Below the pieces are notes generated by a model that worked only from the letters and a program-made list of their open reading frames with translations, was not told where the DNA came from and made no database searches. The position numbers and the translations under genes were made by a program. This document shows, one piece after another, positions 15,723-25,611 of a DNA stretch of 64,000 nucleotides. The stretch's first letter is position 1. Every line of letters starts with the position of its first letter. Origin of the DNA: Coprococcus sp. (GTDB lineage Bacteria > Bacillota > Clostridia > Lachnospirales > Lachnospiraceae); assembly GCA_017935345.1 (NCBI GenBank), contig JAGBHU010000042.1, positions 124,001-188,000 on the forward strand, written 5' to 3'.

Positions 15723-18700
15723 CTAATTCCATATTGCCTTTTTCCTGTAAACTGACAGAATACCCGCTCCAAATACAGAAATAACCAGTAATATCATGGC
15801 AAGCAGATAATTGCTGTTATCACCTGTATCTGTTTCGGTGATTGTAAGCTTCTCATCCACCATCTGTATGTATTCTACTTCATTTCCGTCTACTATAAGC
15901 GTTCCGTCCGCTTTCAGTTTAAAGCGTATATCGGAAGCCGTCTTATAGCCTGTCGGTGCTTTAAGCTCTCTTAACGTATATGTTGTCCCTGTGTCAAGTC
16001 CGTATATAACCTGTAGCTCTTCTGTTGAGGTAATGGTTGTCACAGGCTCTCCCTTTTCATCATATATGCAAAGCTCTGCATCTACTAACGGATTTCCCTT
16101 CTCATCTGTCTTTAACACGCTTATCTCTGTTGATGAATTGGTAAATTCCGCCTGCTTAAGCTTCTTCTCGGCTTTTATGTATTTCGCTGTGGCAGTAACC
16201 GTGCCATCCCCTGCATCACTTACCTCTACCATTACCGTAACAGCCTCTTCATCATAAAGGATATTTGATACCTTATGATCCTCATCCTCCGTAATGGTAT
16301 AGATATGGGTGCCTATGTCTTCCTGGTTATAGTTTATTCTTGTAAATACTATGCTTCCATTTGCATCATTTTCACCTGTAGCAACTACCTTATCCCTGTT
16401 ACCGACCTTTTCCGTAACCGTAAATGTAAATTCTCCTTTTTCAAGCTTATTGTTCTTAAGCATCTTATCAAGATTTTCTACAGTCTTGGTTCCTGCAAAG
16501 GTGATACCACCTGATGCGCTGTAGCTGTTGATAAAGTTCGCCTCTCTTCCTGCTTCAGGTTCTATCTTATAGGTCACTGCACCGTCTGTATCCGAAACAA
16601 GGGTTGCTCCTGTTACCTCAATGTCTATTGCACCGTTTTTGTTATCTGTAGCTGTTACCGTTATGTTATAGGCTGTGCTGTCATATGTATAACCGGCCGC
16701 GGCATCATCAATTTCAACGATCTTATAGGTATGGCTTCCCATGTTGTTTTCTGTTCCGTTCACATAGTATGTAATGCCGCTAAATATGATATTGCCGTCC
16801 GCATCATTTGTGCCGGTTGCAACAGCTTCATTCTGTTCATCAAGTATCCTGAAATTAAACTGTCCTTTCGTTAAGTCCCTGCCCTCAAGGCTCTTAAGCG
16901 CCGTAAATACTACTTTCTTTTCAACCTTGTAGTTATTGTTAAATACAATATTAGATTCAGCAGCTCCACCATACGATGTAGCAACAGCAAGAGTTCCGTC
17001 CCGATTATCCTTTACACTGACCTTCACCGTATAACTTTCCTCGCTATAAACAATACCCGGTATAGCAGTGTTATCCTCCGTTACGGTATAGGTATAGGTC
17101 TTTCCTATATCACTTTCATCATAGAGGATGTCGGTAAATGTAATTTCTCCTGCCGCATCTGCCTTACCTGTTGATACAATTTCTCCATCTGCATTTCTGA
17201 TGCTAAAGGTAAATTCATCCGCTCCTATGCTTCTTCCGATAAGTACCTTTCTGCCTGTAACAGTCGCCCTGCCTGACGCCTTATAGGTATTAACAAATGT
17301 ATTACTCTCCGCACCGTTTATACTGTAGGCAACGTCTGCTGTAAGATGATTGTCATTGTCGTATGATACCTCAACCGTAACATCAATTACATCATTCGTA
17401 TAGGTAACACTATTGCAGGTATATTTACCATCATCATTAAGGACTGCCTCCTGCGGCACGACTTCCTTTATGGTGTAATTGTAGGTGCCTGCTTCCGAAT
17501 ATGTCAGAGGTGAAAATTTAATTACTCCATACTGACCGTTTGTTACCTCTTCTATCAATTCGTCTTCATCATCGTAAAGGGCAAATGTAAAATCTCCCGG
17601 CTTCAAATCTCTTCCGTCTAAGCGTTTACGTGCCTCAAGCTTCGCATATGCATCACTGCTTCTTGTATATGTATTGGTTAATGTTATCACTGTATTTTTA
17701 TACACATTTGTATAGATTGACTTATCAGGCTGAAGAGTGCCTTGGGAAGCAGCTACTGTATAGTCATATCCCGTTATATCTGCATTCTCTTCTTTGATAT
17801 AACAATATACATTGCCATATTGCATTCCTCTAATTGTATATCCGTCTTCCAAGCCGACAAATTCCATTCCGTCTTCTGTATATACCTCTGTAAATATACC
17901 CTGTGCGGCATCATATCTTCCCTTGGCATACAGGTTCCTTTTATTACTCTTATATACCGAAATCGTAAAGCCGTCAGGAATGGTAAGGTCCTCGTCTGAT
18001 ATAACGGATTTTCTAACAGTAAGATTACTGTAGTACTTGTTATTATAGCTTACATTATCTGCCTCTTCGCCTTCTATGGTACCTGTTGCCTCAGTTCCGC
18101 TATACGAACGCTTACTGTCCGTTCCCGCCGTATCAGTAACCGTTATTTCCGGTTTATAATTAATATCCGACGTCTCTGTTATCCTATAGGATGTACCTTC
18201 CTCCAGCTTTGTAAAGTAAAGAGCTTCTTTCTGCTTAAGGTATATAACATCACCACTATAATAACTGCCTGCTGTAACTGTTCCGGTCTCATCTGTAAAT
18301 TCATATGGAAGAGCATCCTCTATTTCCACACCATTCTCATCTCTAAATACAATACTAAATGCGAACGCTTCGTCCTTTTCTGTATCGCTGCTACTATAAA
18401 ATGATACCCTCTTTGAAAGCTTCAGCTTACCATATATGGAATCATTCCCGAACAGATATGATATCCTCTCTGCATCAAGCTTTAAGGTATCGGTACCGTC
18501 AAGGCTCTTTATGTACTTAAGTACGGCATCCTCAACCCGAACCTCATATACTGTTTCATTAAGCTTATAGCCTTTCGGACTCTTTGTCTCTTTAAGGTAA
18601 TAACTGATATCTCCATCCCCTATATCAAGGTCTGATGCCATGTACATATTTCCATCCTGCATTAATGTCTGTACATGATTGGTACAGGCTTCATCTGAAT

Positions 18701-21700
18701 ATACCGCAAATTCAGCTCCTGAAAGAAGGATGCTGTTATCAATAGCATCCACCTTCGAAAGCCTAAAGTTGAGCTTCTCGTTCGGTATATAAAGCTCATT
18801 CGGCTCTTCCTGTCCTATGGTAACTACTGTATAGTCTTTTATATTACTTCCGCTAGGTATGTATGAATCCGATTCCCCTGTTTCTGTTGTATAGTAGTAT
18901 ATCGGGTTTTCTTCAAGCATATAGCCGGTAGGTGACTTCACCTCCACCAGCTTATACCATGTGTTCTTTGTTATAAGCTGTTCTTGCTGCAAACTGCATA
19001 AATCATTGCTTAAGGTAAGTATTCCTGTAGCAGGGTCCGTTCTAAATATATCTCCGGAGTCCTGTACAAGCTGTTTCCATGAACGGGATGTCCTATCCCA
19101 GTAATACAGATAAAACGCTGCCCCAAGTCTCTTATTCAGGTTATTGCCGTCATACTTTACAAATCTAATCTTATACAGGGTAGCATCAGCGCCCTGATTA
19201 TAGGTCTGTACACGTACTCCATCAGATATAATATCCGACTCAACAGACGAATTTAATATAGATGCCTCATTACTATAAAGATTAATATTAGTCGTTGGCG
19301 TATCGTACCAACTCTGAATAGAAAAATCTATTTTTACATGAACATCATATGAAAGCTTATATATATTCGCACCATTTTGTATGGTTATTGTTGCATAGAT
19401 GGAATTGGTATCCTTGTCATATCTTAGATCATAGGAATCCATATCCAAATCCTTATAGGTTTCCGTTACTGTATCAAAATACAGCACCTTGATACTGTCT
19501 ATATCAAGCATTAAGTTACTGCTGAGCTTATCCTTAATGGTAAATGTATCTCCCGGATTCAGAAGCCCAAGCTCAGCCGCATACCCTGACCTTAAATTGG
19601 TGAGTACCTCAAAGGAGGCTTTATAATTATTCTCAGGAGTAGGCTCTACTGTCTGTTCTTTATCAAGCGCCTTATCATAGGTAAAGCTGTTTGTAGCGCT
19701 TCCTTCTATAATCTTGGCATTCTTTTCAGACCCCGATACCTTCTCATACCGGATAAGGTTTACGGTGTTCTGAAGCTCTGAGCAGGTTTCATATGTAGGT
19801 GCCTCAACGGAATAGTCTAAGTCCATGCGAAGGAGCTTACCGTCCACCCCGTCAAATGTCCCTGCTGTATTGTCAAGGGTTATCACAAAGGAGCTGCTTC
19901 CATCAGTCTTATTATCTATGGCAAGCTTTATATATCCTGCATAATCCTTATACTTTTCAGCCACTGTAACATCTGTATCCGTACTCCAGATAACCTCTCC
20001 TTCCCCATCCTTAAGAACAAAGGAGTCTTTATTATATGTTGCCCCTGTAAAGGATATGATATCTTCTAACTGATACTCCGTGTGGGCTGATGCTATACTT
20101 TCAAGCGGATTAATCCTGACGGTATAGTCTATTACCTTACTTTCTTCATCATATCCTGTTACATCCTTAAGTATGTTGGCATCTATGTCCTTTTTGCCTA
20201 TTTGGTAAGAAGCTGATGCCATGCCTATACGCCTAAATTTAGAGTCACTGTCTAATCTGCGAGGCAGATTTGTGTATTCCGGATCCAGCATCTGATATGC
20301 CTTTACCCTATTTGTGAGCGTAATATAATCTCTGCTACCAAGCAGATTCGGCAGCTCTTCTACCAGCAGCGGATTAACCTGAAGTGTGTAATCTATATTT
20401 ATTGTATAGTCCTTATCTGATAAAGGCAGCTTGTCTAAATAAAAATAAAGATTCGTGTATGATCCTGATTCTGTTCCGTTTTTAATCTGCCCTGCTTCTC
20501 TAAAATAATATTCGTTGTTATAACAGCCTATGTGATTTGAGCTTATTCCTTTAGAACCAACCGTCGTTTTTCCATACTTTGCCGAATAATTATATTGCGA
20601 CTCAACAACACCAGACCATAAAAGATCCTTATCCTGTATAGGTTGCCCTTTTAGATTATTAACAACATTCTGTATCTCAGGATCTGTACTGTCTGCCGTT
20701 ACTGTAAATATCTTATCTGACAGATTCCATGCCAGCTCTCTGTCTTTCTCAGAACTGCCTGAACGCTTATATTGTTTTAATTCATCCTCACTTACCCCGC
20801 AAAGCCAGTCATAAACATACTTAGTTAATGTACGTGGGTTATTCAATCTCAAACTACTCACATAATACTCCGGCAAATCGTCACACAACATTATATGGTC
20901 GAAACTGGAACCGGCAGGCACAGTAATGCTGATATGCCAGTCCACGAAATAGTTACCCTTTCCGTCCTCATATACACCGTCATTTGACTTATCTATCTCC
21001 ATTACCTTTGCATAAGGATTATCATAGTATATTCCCTCACTTCCCGGTCCTCCCGGTCTAGCTTCATATTCCGTATACCACATGGAAGCAGAATTGCTGT
21101 TACCTCCACATTTTGATGGTACAAGTGTATTATAATGAAGCATATAGTGGGTCGGCATTTCATCAAGCGGTACTATCCATGAGAAGTCACATGCCTTACT
21201 GTCAGTAAATAAATATGTGCTGACTATTTCATTTGTAAGTTCAGATACACCAAGCTCTGTCTTAAGCTTTTCCCTTAAGGCTGCATAATCACCGGTTCCT
21301 GTAAGAATATTCTCCATGGCTGTAGCTTTTGATGTCCTGTTAATGACTTTTACAAAATCTGCGTACAGCTCATCAGGCAGAACCCTCCACTCCAAGGTTC
21401 TGTCAGAACCTCCGTTCTTGTCCGTTATTGCTACTGTTGGGTTAGAGGTCATATCATAAGTTACCGTCCATGTTTTGTCATATTGTGTTATGGAATCATG
21501 TACCACCGAACCGCCAAGACTGTACAAACGGTCTCTGTTTATACCTACCGTATATGGAACTACAAGGTTCGTCTTATCATTCGTATATACTCCCGTACCG
21601 ACAGACTTGTATATCCATTTTGTTGCCGTACCATAGCTTCCCTCTTTCTTTACCGATGCGCTTAAGGTATCATTGATCGTTCCGTCATCATTATAGACAT

Positions 21701-22997
21701 TATAGGAGGCTTTGGCTGTGTTATCGTATGTGGCGTTTGTTCCTTTTGAATTCAGCTTCATATACGCATCATTATCTACCTTAACCGCATACTGTACCGT
21801 TACATAGCCGTTTGAAGGTATTGTCAGACCTGTAATTGTCATATTTGTTGTTGTTCCTGATGTTACCGCAACATCCGAATATGAATACCAGCTTGTATCG
21901 GTAAGACTTCCGTCTGAGCGGTATGTCTTGATTTGTATATCCTTCTTGTTCCCATTTGTGTCGGTATAGTAATCCTTTGCAAGAACAATAGCGCTTGATA
22001 CATATTTGTCTTCAAACTTAACATCAGTTAAGGCTAAATCCTCCCTTTTAGGGCTGATTCTGACTGTGAAAACGGCATAGGTATTTCCTTCCTCATCCTG
22101 CCTAAATGAAGAGATAGCCTTTGAAATATTTAAGGCTGATAAATCAAAGTATACCTTTTCCTTTTCACCCGGCCATTCAATCTCTGTATTTGATTTATTG
22201 TCTATTCCTTCCCAGCTCGCGTTAAGGTTAAAATAGGCTGTAACTTTCTCATAATAACCCGGAAAGGTTACATATATCACATCATTCTTTATAAAGTACA
22301 CGCCTATTATTCGCCCTATCGTATTGTAAAGGGGAATCTGCTTTGTTGCGCTTCCTACATTTCCTATTGATATATTTTCAGGCATAGGGAAATAATACCT
22401 GATTCCATTAGCCTTCATATCCTTTCTTGAAAGTGTAAATTCAAGATGCTGCGTAAAGCTTGAAGTCGGATTAAGCCTGTCCGTTCCATTATAAGGCGTT
22501 CCATCTACGAGTATGGTATGATTTGTCAGGTAATCTGAATAATCAGCATAGCCTTCCTCTATATCGGAAGCTGCAAGCAGGAATAATCCGTCTGCCTCCG
22601 CACCGATCCCTTCATAGCTGTTTGTGGCATCGCTGTCCATGGTGAAGTTTTCGGCTTCTTCCGTAGAACTGCTCTCTTCGGAGGCATCCTCTGTGGAGAC
22701 AGCTTCTGTGTTGCCATTCTCCGTAGAGACAGCTTCTGTGTTGTCATCCTCCGTAGAAGCGGCTTCTGTATTGTTATCCCCTGTAGAAACGGCTTCTGTA
22801 TTGTCATCCCCTGTAGAAACGGCTTCTGTGCTGTCATCCTCTGTAGAAACGGCTTCTGTACTGCTATCCTCCGTGATATTAGCCTGTGTTGTTGCCTGGG
22901 GCTTATCACTCTCCTTGCCGAGTATTTGTAAGTCAGAGCTTACAAGTGTGACAATCATAATGAACGACAGCAGAAAACTGATAACTCTCTTCTTCAT
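15723..22997 (-). CDS. Giant multidomain surface adhesin (Cna-B/SpaA and Spy0128-type pilin repeats)
   Basis: A 2424-residue secreted protein. Order: signal peptide (residues 1-25); acidic decapeptide repeats TEAVSTEDDS-like (about 45-110); large adhesion region of several hundred residues; two SpaA/prealbumin-like domains (about 1280-1500, for example FRLSKVDAIDNSILLSGAEF and YYLKETKSPKGYKL); four Spy0128/FctA-type domains (about 1784-2285, each with GEFTFTV-like start and YxVTE end); a final Cna-B domain (STEISVLKTDEKGNPLVDAE); one membrane helix (about 2400-2418) and a tail SVYRKKAIWN. Such domains usually carry isopeptide bonds. The sortase motif is not a clear LPXTG: the region before the helix reads TETDTGDNSN. 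No sortase gene is in the window. A single-gene unit. Confidence 0.9.
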   Translation of the reverse strand: MKKRVISFLLSFIMIVTLVSSDLQILGKESDKPQATTQANITEDSSTEAVSTEDDSTEAVSTGDDNTEAVSTGDNNTEAASTEDDNTEAVSTENGNTEAVSTEDASEESSSTEEAENFTMDSDATNSYEGIGAEADGLFLLAASDIEEGYADYSDYLTNHTILVDGTPYNGTDRLNPTSSFTQHLEFTLSRKDMKANGIRYYFPMPENISIGNVGSATKQIPLYNTIGRIIGVYFIKNDVIYVTFPGYYEKVTAYFNLNASWEGIDNKSNTEIEWPGEKEKVYFDLSALNISKAISSFRQDEEGNTYAVFTVRISPKREDLALTDVKFEDKYVSSAIVLAKDYYTDTNGNKKDIQIKTYRSDGSLTDTSWYSYSDVAVTSGTTTNMTITGLTIPSNGYVTVQYAVKVDNDAYMKLNSKGTNATYDNTAKASYNVYNDDGTINDTLSASVKKEGSYGTATKWIYKSVGTGVYTNDKTNLVVPYTVGINRDRLYSLGGSVVHDSITQYDKTWTVTYDMTSNPTVAITDKNGGSDRTLEWRVLPDELYADFVKVINRTSKATAMENILTGTGDYAALREKLKTELGVSELTNEIVSTYLFTDSKACDFSWIVPLDEMPTHYMLHYNTLVPSKCGGNSNSASMWYTEYEARPGGPGSEGIYYDNPYAKVMEIDKSNDGVYEDGKGNYFVDWHISITVPAGSSFDHIMLCDDLPEYYVSSLRLNNPRTLTKYVYDWLCGVSEDELKQYKRSGSSEKDRELAWNLSDKIFTVTADSTDPEIQNVVNNLKGQPIQDKDLLWSGVVESQYNYSAKYGKTTVGSKGISSNHIGCYNNEYYFREAGQIKNGTESGSYTNLYFYLDKLPLSDKDYTINIDYTLQVNPLLVEELPNLLGSRDYITLTNRVKAYQMLDPEYTNLPRRLDSDSKFRRIGMASASYQIGKKDIDANILKDVTGYDEESKVIDYTVRINPLESIASAHTEYQLEDIISFTGATYNKDSFVLKDGEGEVIWSTDTDVTVAEKYKDYAGYIKLAIDNKTDGSSSFVITLDNTAGTFDGVDGKLLRMDLDYSVEAPTYETCSELQNTVNLIRYEKVSGSEKNAKIIEGSATNSFTYDKALDKEQTVEPTPENNYKASFEVLTNLRSGYAAELGLLNPGDTFTIKDKLSSNLMLDIDSIKVLYFDTVTETYKDLDMDSYDLRYDKDTNSIYATITIQNGANIYKLSYDVHVKIDFSIQSWYDTPTTNINLYSNEASILNSSVESDIISDGVRVQTYNQGADATLYKIRFVKYDGNNLNKRLGAAFYLYYWDRTSRSWKQLVQDSGDIFRTDPATGILTLSNDLCSLQQEQLITKNTWYKLVEVKSPTGYMLEENPIYYYTTETGESDSYIPSGSNIKDYTVVTIGQEEPNELYIPNEKLNFRLSKVDAIDNSILLSGAEFAVYSDEACTNHVQTLMQDGNMYMASDLDIGDGDISYYLKETKSPKGYKLNETVYEVRVEDAVLKYIKSLDGTDTLKLDAERISYLFGNDSIYGKLKLSKRVSFYSSSDTEKDEAFAFSIVFRDENGVEIEDALPYEFTDETGTVTAGSYYSGDVIYLKQKEALYFTKLEEGTSYRITETSDINYKPEITVTDTAGTDSKRSYSGTEATGTIEGEEADNVSYNNKYYSNLTVRKSVISDEDLTIPDGFTISVYKSNKRNLYAKGRYDAAQGIFTEVYTEDGMEFVGLEDGYTIRGMQYGNVYCYIKEENADITGYDYTVAASQGTLQPDKSIYTNVYKNTVITLTNTYTRSSDAYAKLEARKRLDGRDLKPGDFTFALYDDEDELIEEVTNGQYGVIKFSPLTYSEAGTYNYTIKEVVPQEAVLNDDGKYTCNSVTYTNDVIDVTVEVSYDNDNHLTADVAYSINGAESNTFVNTYKASGRATVTGRKVLIGRSIGADEFTFSIRNADGEIVSTGKADAAGEITFTDILYDESDIGKTYTYTVTEDNTAIPGIVYSEESYTVKVSVKDNRDGTLAVATSYGGAAESNIVFNNNYKVEKKVVFTALKSLEGRDLTKGQFNFRILDEQNEAVATGTNDADGNIIFSGITYYVNGTENNMGSHTYKIVEIDDAAAGYTYDSTAYNITVTATDNKNGAIDIEVTGATLVSDTDGAVTYKIEPEAGREANFINSYSASGGITFAGTKTVENLDKMLKNNKLEKGEFTFTVTEKVGNRDKVVATGENDANGSIVFTRINYNQEDIGTHIYTITEDEDHKVSNILYDEEAVTVMVEVSDAGDGTVTATAKYIKAEKKLKQAEFTNSSTEISVLKTDEKGNPLVDAELCIYDEKGEPVTTITSTEELQVIYGLDTGTTYTLRELKAPTGYKTASDIRFKLKADGTLIVDGNEVEYIQMVDEKLTITETDTGDNSNYLLAMILLVISVFGAGILSVYRKKAIWN
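22640..22870. repeat. 30-base tandem repeats coding decapeptides
   Basis: About seven imperfect copies of a 30-base unit with the core GTAGA-ACGGCTTCTGT encode TEAVSTEDDS-like decapeptides after the adhesin signal peptide. Because the unit is a multiple of three, gain or loss changes stalk length without shifting the frame. Confidence 0.85.
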
Positions 22998-23038
22998 AAA
23001 ATCTCTCCTCTCTCTGCTCCTAAAGACTAAAACAACAT

Positions 23039-23088
23039 AAGCTTAAAAGAATACTATATGTCCTGCCATATAGCATTTTTTTAAGCTT
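23039..23088. repeat. Inverted repeat in the adhesin leader
   Basis: AAGCTTAAAAGAATACTATATG pairs with CATATAGCATTTTTTTAAGCTT (two mismatches) around TCCTGC. On the minus strand it lies 41 bases before the adhesin start. On either strand it is followed by few T residues, so it may be an operator or mRNA-stability stem. Confidence 0.65.
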
Positions 23089-23275
23089 GTCTTGTTTTAC
23101 ATTAATTTTTCTTTATAATACCATAAAATTCCCGCATTTTAAACCTGTTTTTGGTGGTTTAACAAATTTTATGGAAAATATATAATAGCTGTAATAATTC
23201 TCATAGGGTAATTATAAAAACTGTAAACAGCAGTATCCTTATTCCTGCATTTACGCTATCCGCAGATATGGTTTC

Positions 23276-23304
23276 TTGACAAACAACCGCTTTCGTACTA
23301 ATAT
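23276..23304 (+). promoter_or_regulatory. Promoter of the cold-shock gene
   Basis: TTGACA, 17-base spacer, TAATAT. Transcription would begin near 23311, leaving a long 5' leader before the start at 23398, as is usual for cold-shock mRNAs. Confidence 0.75.
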
Positions 23305-23397
23305 TAATACGTATTCAAGATTAACTATGTTTTTTGTTTTCAATAATATAAATGCTTTGTTTTCATTGGGTACAAAAATTTTTAAGGAGGTACCCAA

Positions 23398-23613
23398 ATG
23401 AATAACGGTACAGTAAAATGGTTTAACTCAGAAAAAGGATATGGATTTATTTCAGATGATAATGGCGGAAATGATGTATTCGTACATTTCTCATCTATCG
23501 TAGCTGATGGCTACAAGACACTTGTTGAAGGTCAGAAGGTAACATTTGACACAGAGGCTGACCCTAAGGATGCAAATAAAGTAAGAGCTATTAATGTTTG
23601 CATTGTTCAGTAA
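23398..23613 (+). CDS. csp: Cold-shock protein, CspA family
   Basis: A 71-residue single cold-shock domain that binds single-stranded RNA and DNA. Both RNA-binding motifs are present: [12 protein letters not shown] (RNP1, residues 7-18) and VFVHFSSI (RNP2, residues 27-34). In the family these proteins melt mRNA structure at low temperature and tune translation. AAGGAGG stands before the ATG. It is a single-gene unit with its own strong promoter and a near-perfect terminator. The long leader could be temperature-sensitive, but I cannot show this. Confidence 0.97.
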   Translation: MNNGTVKWFNSEKGYGFISDDNGGNDVFVHFSSIVADGYKTLVEGQKVTFDTEADPKDANKVRAINVCIVQ

Positions 23614-23668
23614 GTAGTTTAATATTTAATTAGAATAATTTATGTTTAATAAAAATACTTTCTATATG

Positions 23669-23702
23669 AAAAAACTCCCGAATTAGGATTCGGGAGTTTT
23701 TT
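23669..23702 (+). terminator. Terminator after the cold-shock gene
   Basis: AAAAAACTCCCGAAT pairs perfectly with ATTCGGGAGTTTTTT around a 4-base loop. Its symmetric A and T runs let it also end the convergent GH5 gene. Confidence 0.95.
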
Positions 23703-23738
23703 ATCTGTTTTTTAAAAACGCTTAACCGCTATTGCCTT

Positions 23739-24806
23739 TTATGCCTTACTTCCCAGCTTCTTCTTTCTGGCTCTGTACTTTTTCCTTATGTACTGACCTG
23801 CTGCCGATAAATCAGAGGTTTTCCATTTGCTCTTTTTTGTCGTGCCTGACTTCAGCAATGAAGCCGATTCATTTTTGTTGCTTAAGCTCCAGCAAAAATA
23901 GCTGATATTGTATTTATCCAGCTTCTTAAACCATTTATTTGCCTGCGTTTTGTTGATTCCGCCATCACCATTTGCCGCGGATAAACCAAATTCCGAAACA
24001 ATAATTGGAAGCTTTTTCTTTCTGGCATAATCTACCTTTGCCGGAAGATACTCACTATGTGCCCACTCATTTGCATAGAAATGAAGGGAATACATAATAT
24101 TCTTCTGTCCTTTTATCGGACTGTCTGCCACTTCATTATGTGTTCCGTCCGAACCAAGCTGGCACCATGTAGGTGTTCCTACAATAATGACTGCTTTCTT
24201 GTCATTTTTACGGATTGTTTTAATAATCTGTGTGGCATATGACTTAATCGTTGACCAGTCGCAGCCGTTTGGCTCATTACAAATCTCATATATGACATTT
24301 TTATTTTTTTTATACCTCTTTGACATGAGATTAAAAAATTTCTTTGCCTCAGACATATTGGTCTTAGGATTTCCGTCACTTAAAATATGCCAGTCAATGA
24401 TTACATACATGCCAAGCTCGGTAGCATATCGAACACCCTTATCAATCAATTTTCTCAGATTTGCTTTATTGCCGCCTGCACAATATCCATTATACTCGGA
24501 GGTATACATGGCAAGCCTTATGGCATTGACACCCCAGTCGTCACGAAGTGTTTTAAATGCCGCCTTATTCACATATGGCTGCCCCACATCCCAGTTAATT
24601 CCATGTGTGCTGACGCCCCTTAACTGGAATTTCTTTCCCTTACTGTCCACAAGGTCTGCACCTTTTACCGACAACCTTCCATGAACTGCCACAGGTGTCT
24701 TTTTTCCGGCTGCCGAAACCGGCATTTGCGGCACGATTGCAATAATTGAAATAACCATGGCAACTGCCATCAGCATTGCCAATATCCTGCTTGATAGCTT
24801 CTTCAT
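23739..24806 (-). CDS. Secreted GH5 endoglucanase (cellulase)
   Basis: A 355-residue enzyme with a signal peptide (KKLSSRILAMLMAVAMVISI to about ...VSAAG). The GH5 barrel shows FQLRGVSTHGINWD, IRLAMYTSEYNGYC, VIIDWHILSDGNP, the acid/base IYEICNEPNG (Glu178) and the nucleophile IVSEFGLS (Glu272). GH5 enzymes hydrolyse internal beta-1,4-glucan bonds; the pattern best fits the GH5_2 cellulase group. No carbohydrate-binding module, dockerin or sorting signal is present; the protein ends with a strongly basic tail (KKYRARKKKLGSKA). The ATG at 24806 has GAGGGAG upstream and is preferred over a GTG at 24818. It may supply cellobiose to the phosphorylase at 9.3 kb. Confidence 0.94.
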   Translation of the reverse strand: MKKLSSRILAMLMAVAMVISIIAIVPQMPVSAAGKKTPVAVHGRLSVKGADLVDSKGKKFQLRGVSTHGINWDVGQPYVNKAAFKTLRDDWGVNAIRLAMYTSEYNGYCAGGNKANLRKLIDKGVRYATELGMYVIIDWHILSDGNPKTNMSEAKKFFNLMSKRYKKNKNVIYEICNEPNGCDWSTIKSYATQIIKTIRKNDKKAVIIVGTPTWCQLGSDGTHNEVADSPIKGQKNIMYSLHFYANEWAHSEYLPAKVDYARKKKLPIIVSEFGLSAANGDGGINKTQANKWFKKLDKYNISYFCWSLSNKNESASLLKSGTTKKSKWKTSDLSAAGQYIRKKYRARKKKLGSKA

Positions 24807-25124
24807 ATTCTCCCTCACTTTCCTTTTTATTTATCTGTTCTTTTACAATATATTTTATTATAGCATTACATGTTTTCTTTTACCAGATATAATTCTATGG
24901 TGAAAAAACATTTGACGACGACACACATACTATTTTTTGCCTGATATTGAAGGAATTTGAAACCGTTAATCCACAAAACGGATGAAATTTTAATTTTATT
25001 TATTTTCCGCATAAGATATAATAGTAAAAACAGTATATTGTTAATTGAAAGACTTCACATAGAAATTCAGATAATGAAACTTTGGTAACATATTATCTGC
25101 TTTTGCAGGATTGGGGGATTCTCT
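24807..25124. promoter_or_regulatory. Divergent promoter region between GH5 and DUF1648 genes
   Basis: No gene is seen in these 318 bases. A minus-strand TATAAT at 24857-24862 probably serves the GH5 gene and a plus-strand TATAAT at 25017-25022 the DUF1648 gene. Neither has a good -35 box. A small CCGTT...AACGG repeat lies between them. Confidence 0.5.
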
Positions 25125-25604
25125 ATGAAAATATATACAAAAACACATAAAATAATCGAAATGGCTGCATGGCTTATGATTGTTGCTTCATATGCTGTTG
25201 CCATCTATGGCATCCATACACTTCCGTCAAAAATTGCTATCCATTTTAATGCTGCAGGCGAAGCAGACGGATACGGCGCACCAACCACGCTGCTTCTAAT
25301 GCCTGTTATCATGACCTTCTGTCTTGGCATTATAAGCCTTGTTGCGCACCGATGTCCTGAGGAGTCATTTAATGTGCCATTTAAAGTAAACGAAAAAAAT
25401 TCTGATAAAGTATATACAACCATATATACCATGATATATTTGGTTGAACTGGAAATAGCCTTATTTGCACTATATATTACCATAACCAGCTGCTTTCAAA
25501 CCGTAAAAGGCATCTGGATTGCATTAGTAATCTTTATAGCGGCATTAACAGCAACGATTATATGGTCTACCGTTAAAGCATCAAAGCAAAATAAAGAAGA
25601 TTAG
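25125..25604 (+). CDS. DUF1648-domain membrane protein
   Basis: A 159-residue integral membrane protein with four predicted helices (residues about 10-30, 56-76, 105-125 and 130-150). The DUF1648 signature is LPSKIAIHFNAAGEADGYG, between helices 1 and 2. This domain is also found in SdpI-type immunity proteins, but the protein lacks the longer SdpI C-terminal part. Function unknown. GGGGGAT precedes the start at usual distance. It stands alone: the divergent GH5 gene lies to the left and glgP converges from the right, with a shared terminator. Confidence 0.85.
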   Translation: MKIYTKTHKIIEMAAWLMIVASYAVAIYGIHTLPSKIAIHFNAAGEADGYGAPTTLLLMPVIMTFCLGIISLVAHRCPEESFNVPFKVNEKNSDKVYTTIYTMIYLVELEIALFALYITITSCFQTVKGIWIALVIFIAALTATIIWSTVKASKQNKED

Positions 25605-25611
25605 AAAATAT

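Larger units (their letters stand above)
22998..23397. promoter_or_regulatory. Divergent region between the adhesin and cold-shock genes
   Basis: This 400-base gap contains no gene. It has a 22-base inverted repeat at 23039-23088 in the adhesin leader, an AT-rich middle and the cold-shock promoter at 23276-23304 with a leader of about 87 nt. I see nothing else. Confidence 0.6.

Noticed and set aside
22640-22870. CRISPR-like spaced repeats
   Set aside because: Repeats are tandem 30-base units without unique spacers and lie inside the adhesin frame.
22559-23040. Frames opposite or within the repeat region of the adhesin (116 and 138 codons)
   Set aside because: They are by-products of the 30-base repeat in other frames; composition is low complexity and no start signals exist.
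24187-24684. 165-codon frame opposite the GH5 gene
   Set aside because: Antisense to a clear GH5 enzyme, no ribosome binding site and no recognisable domain.
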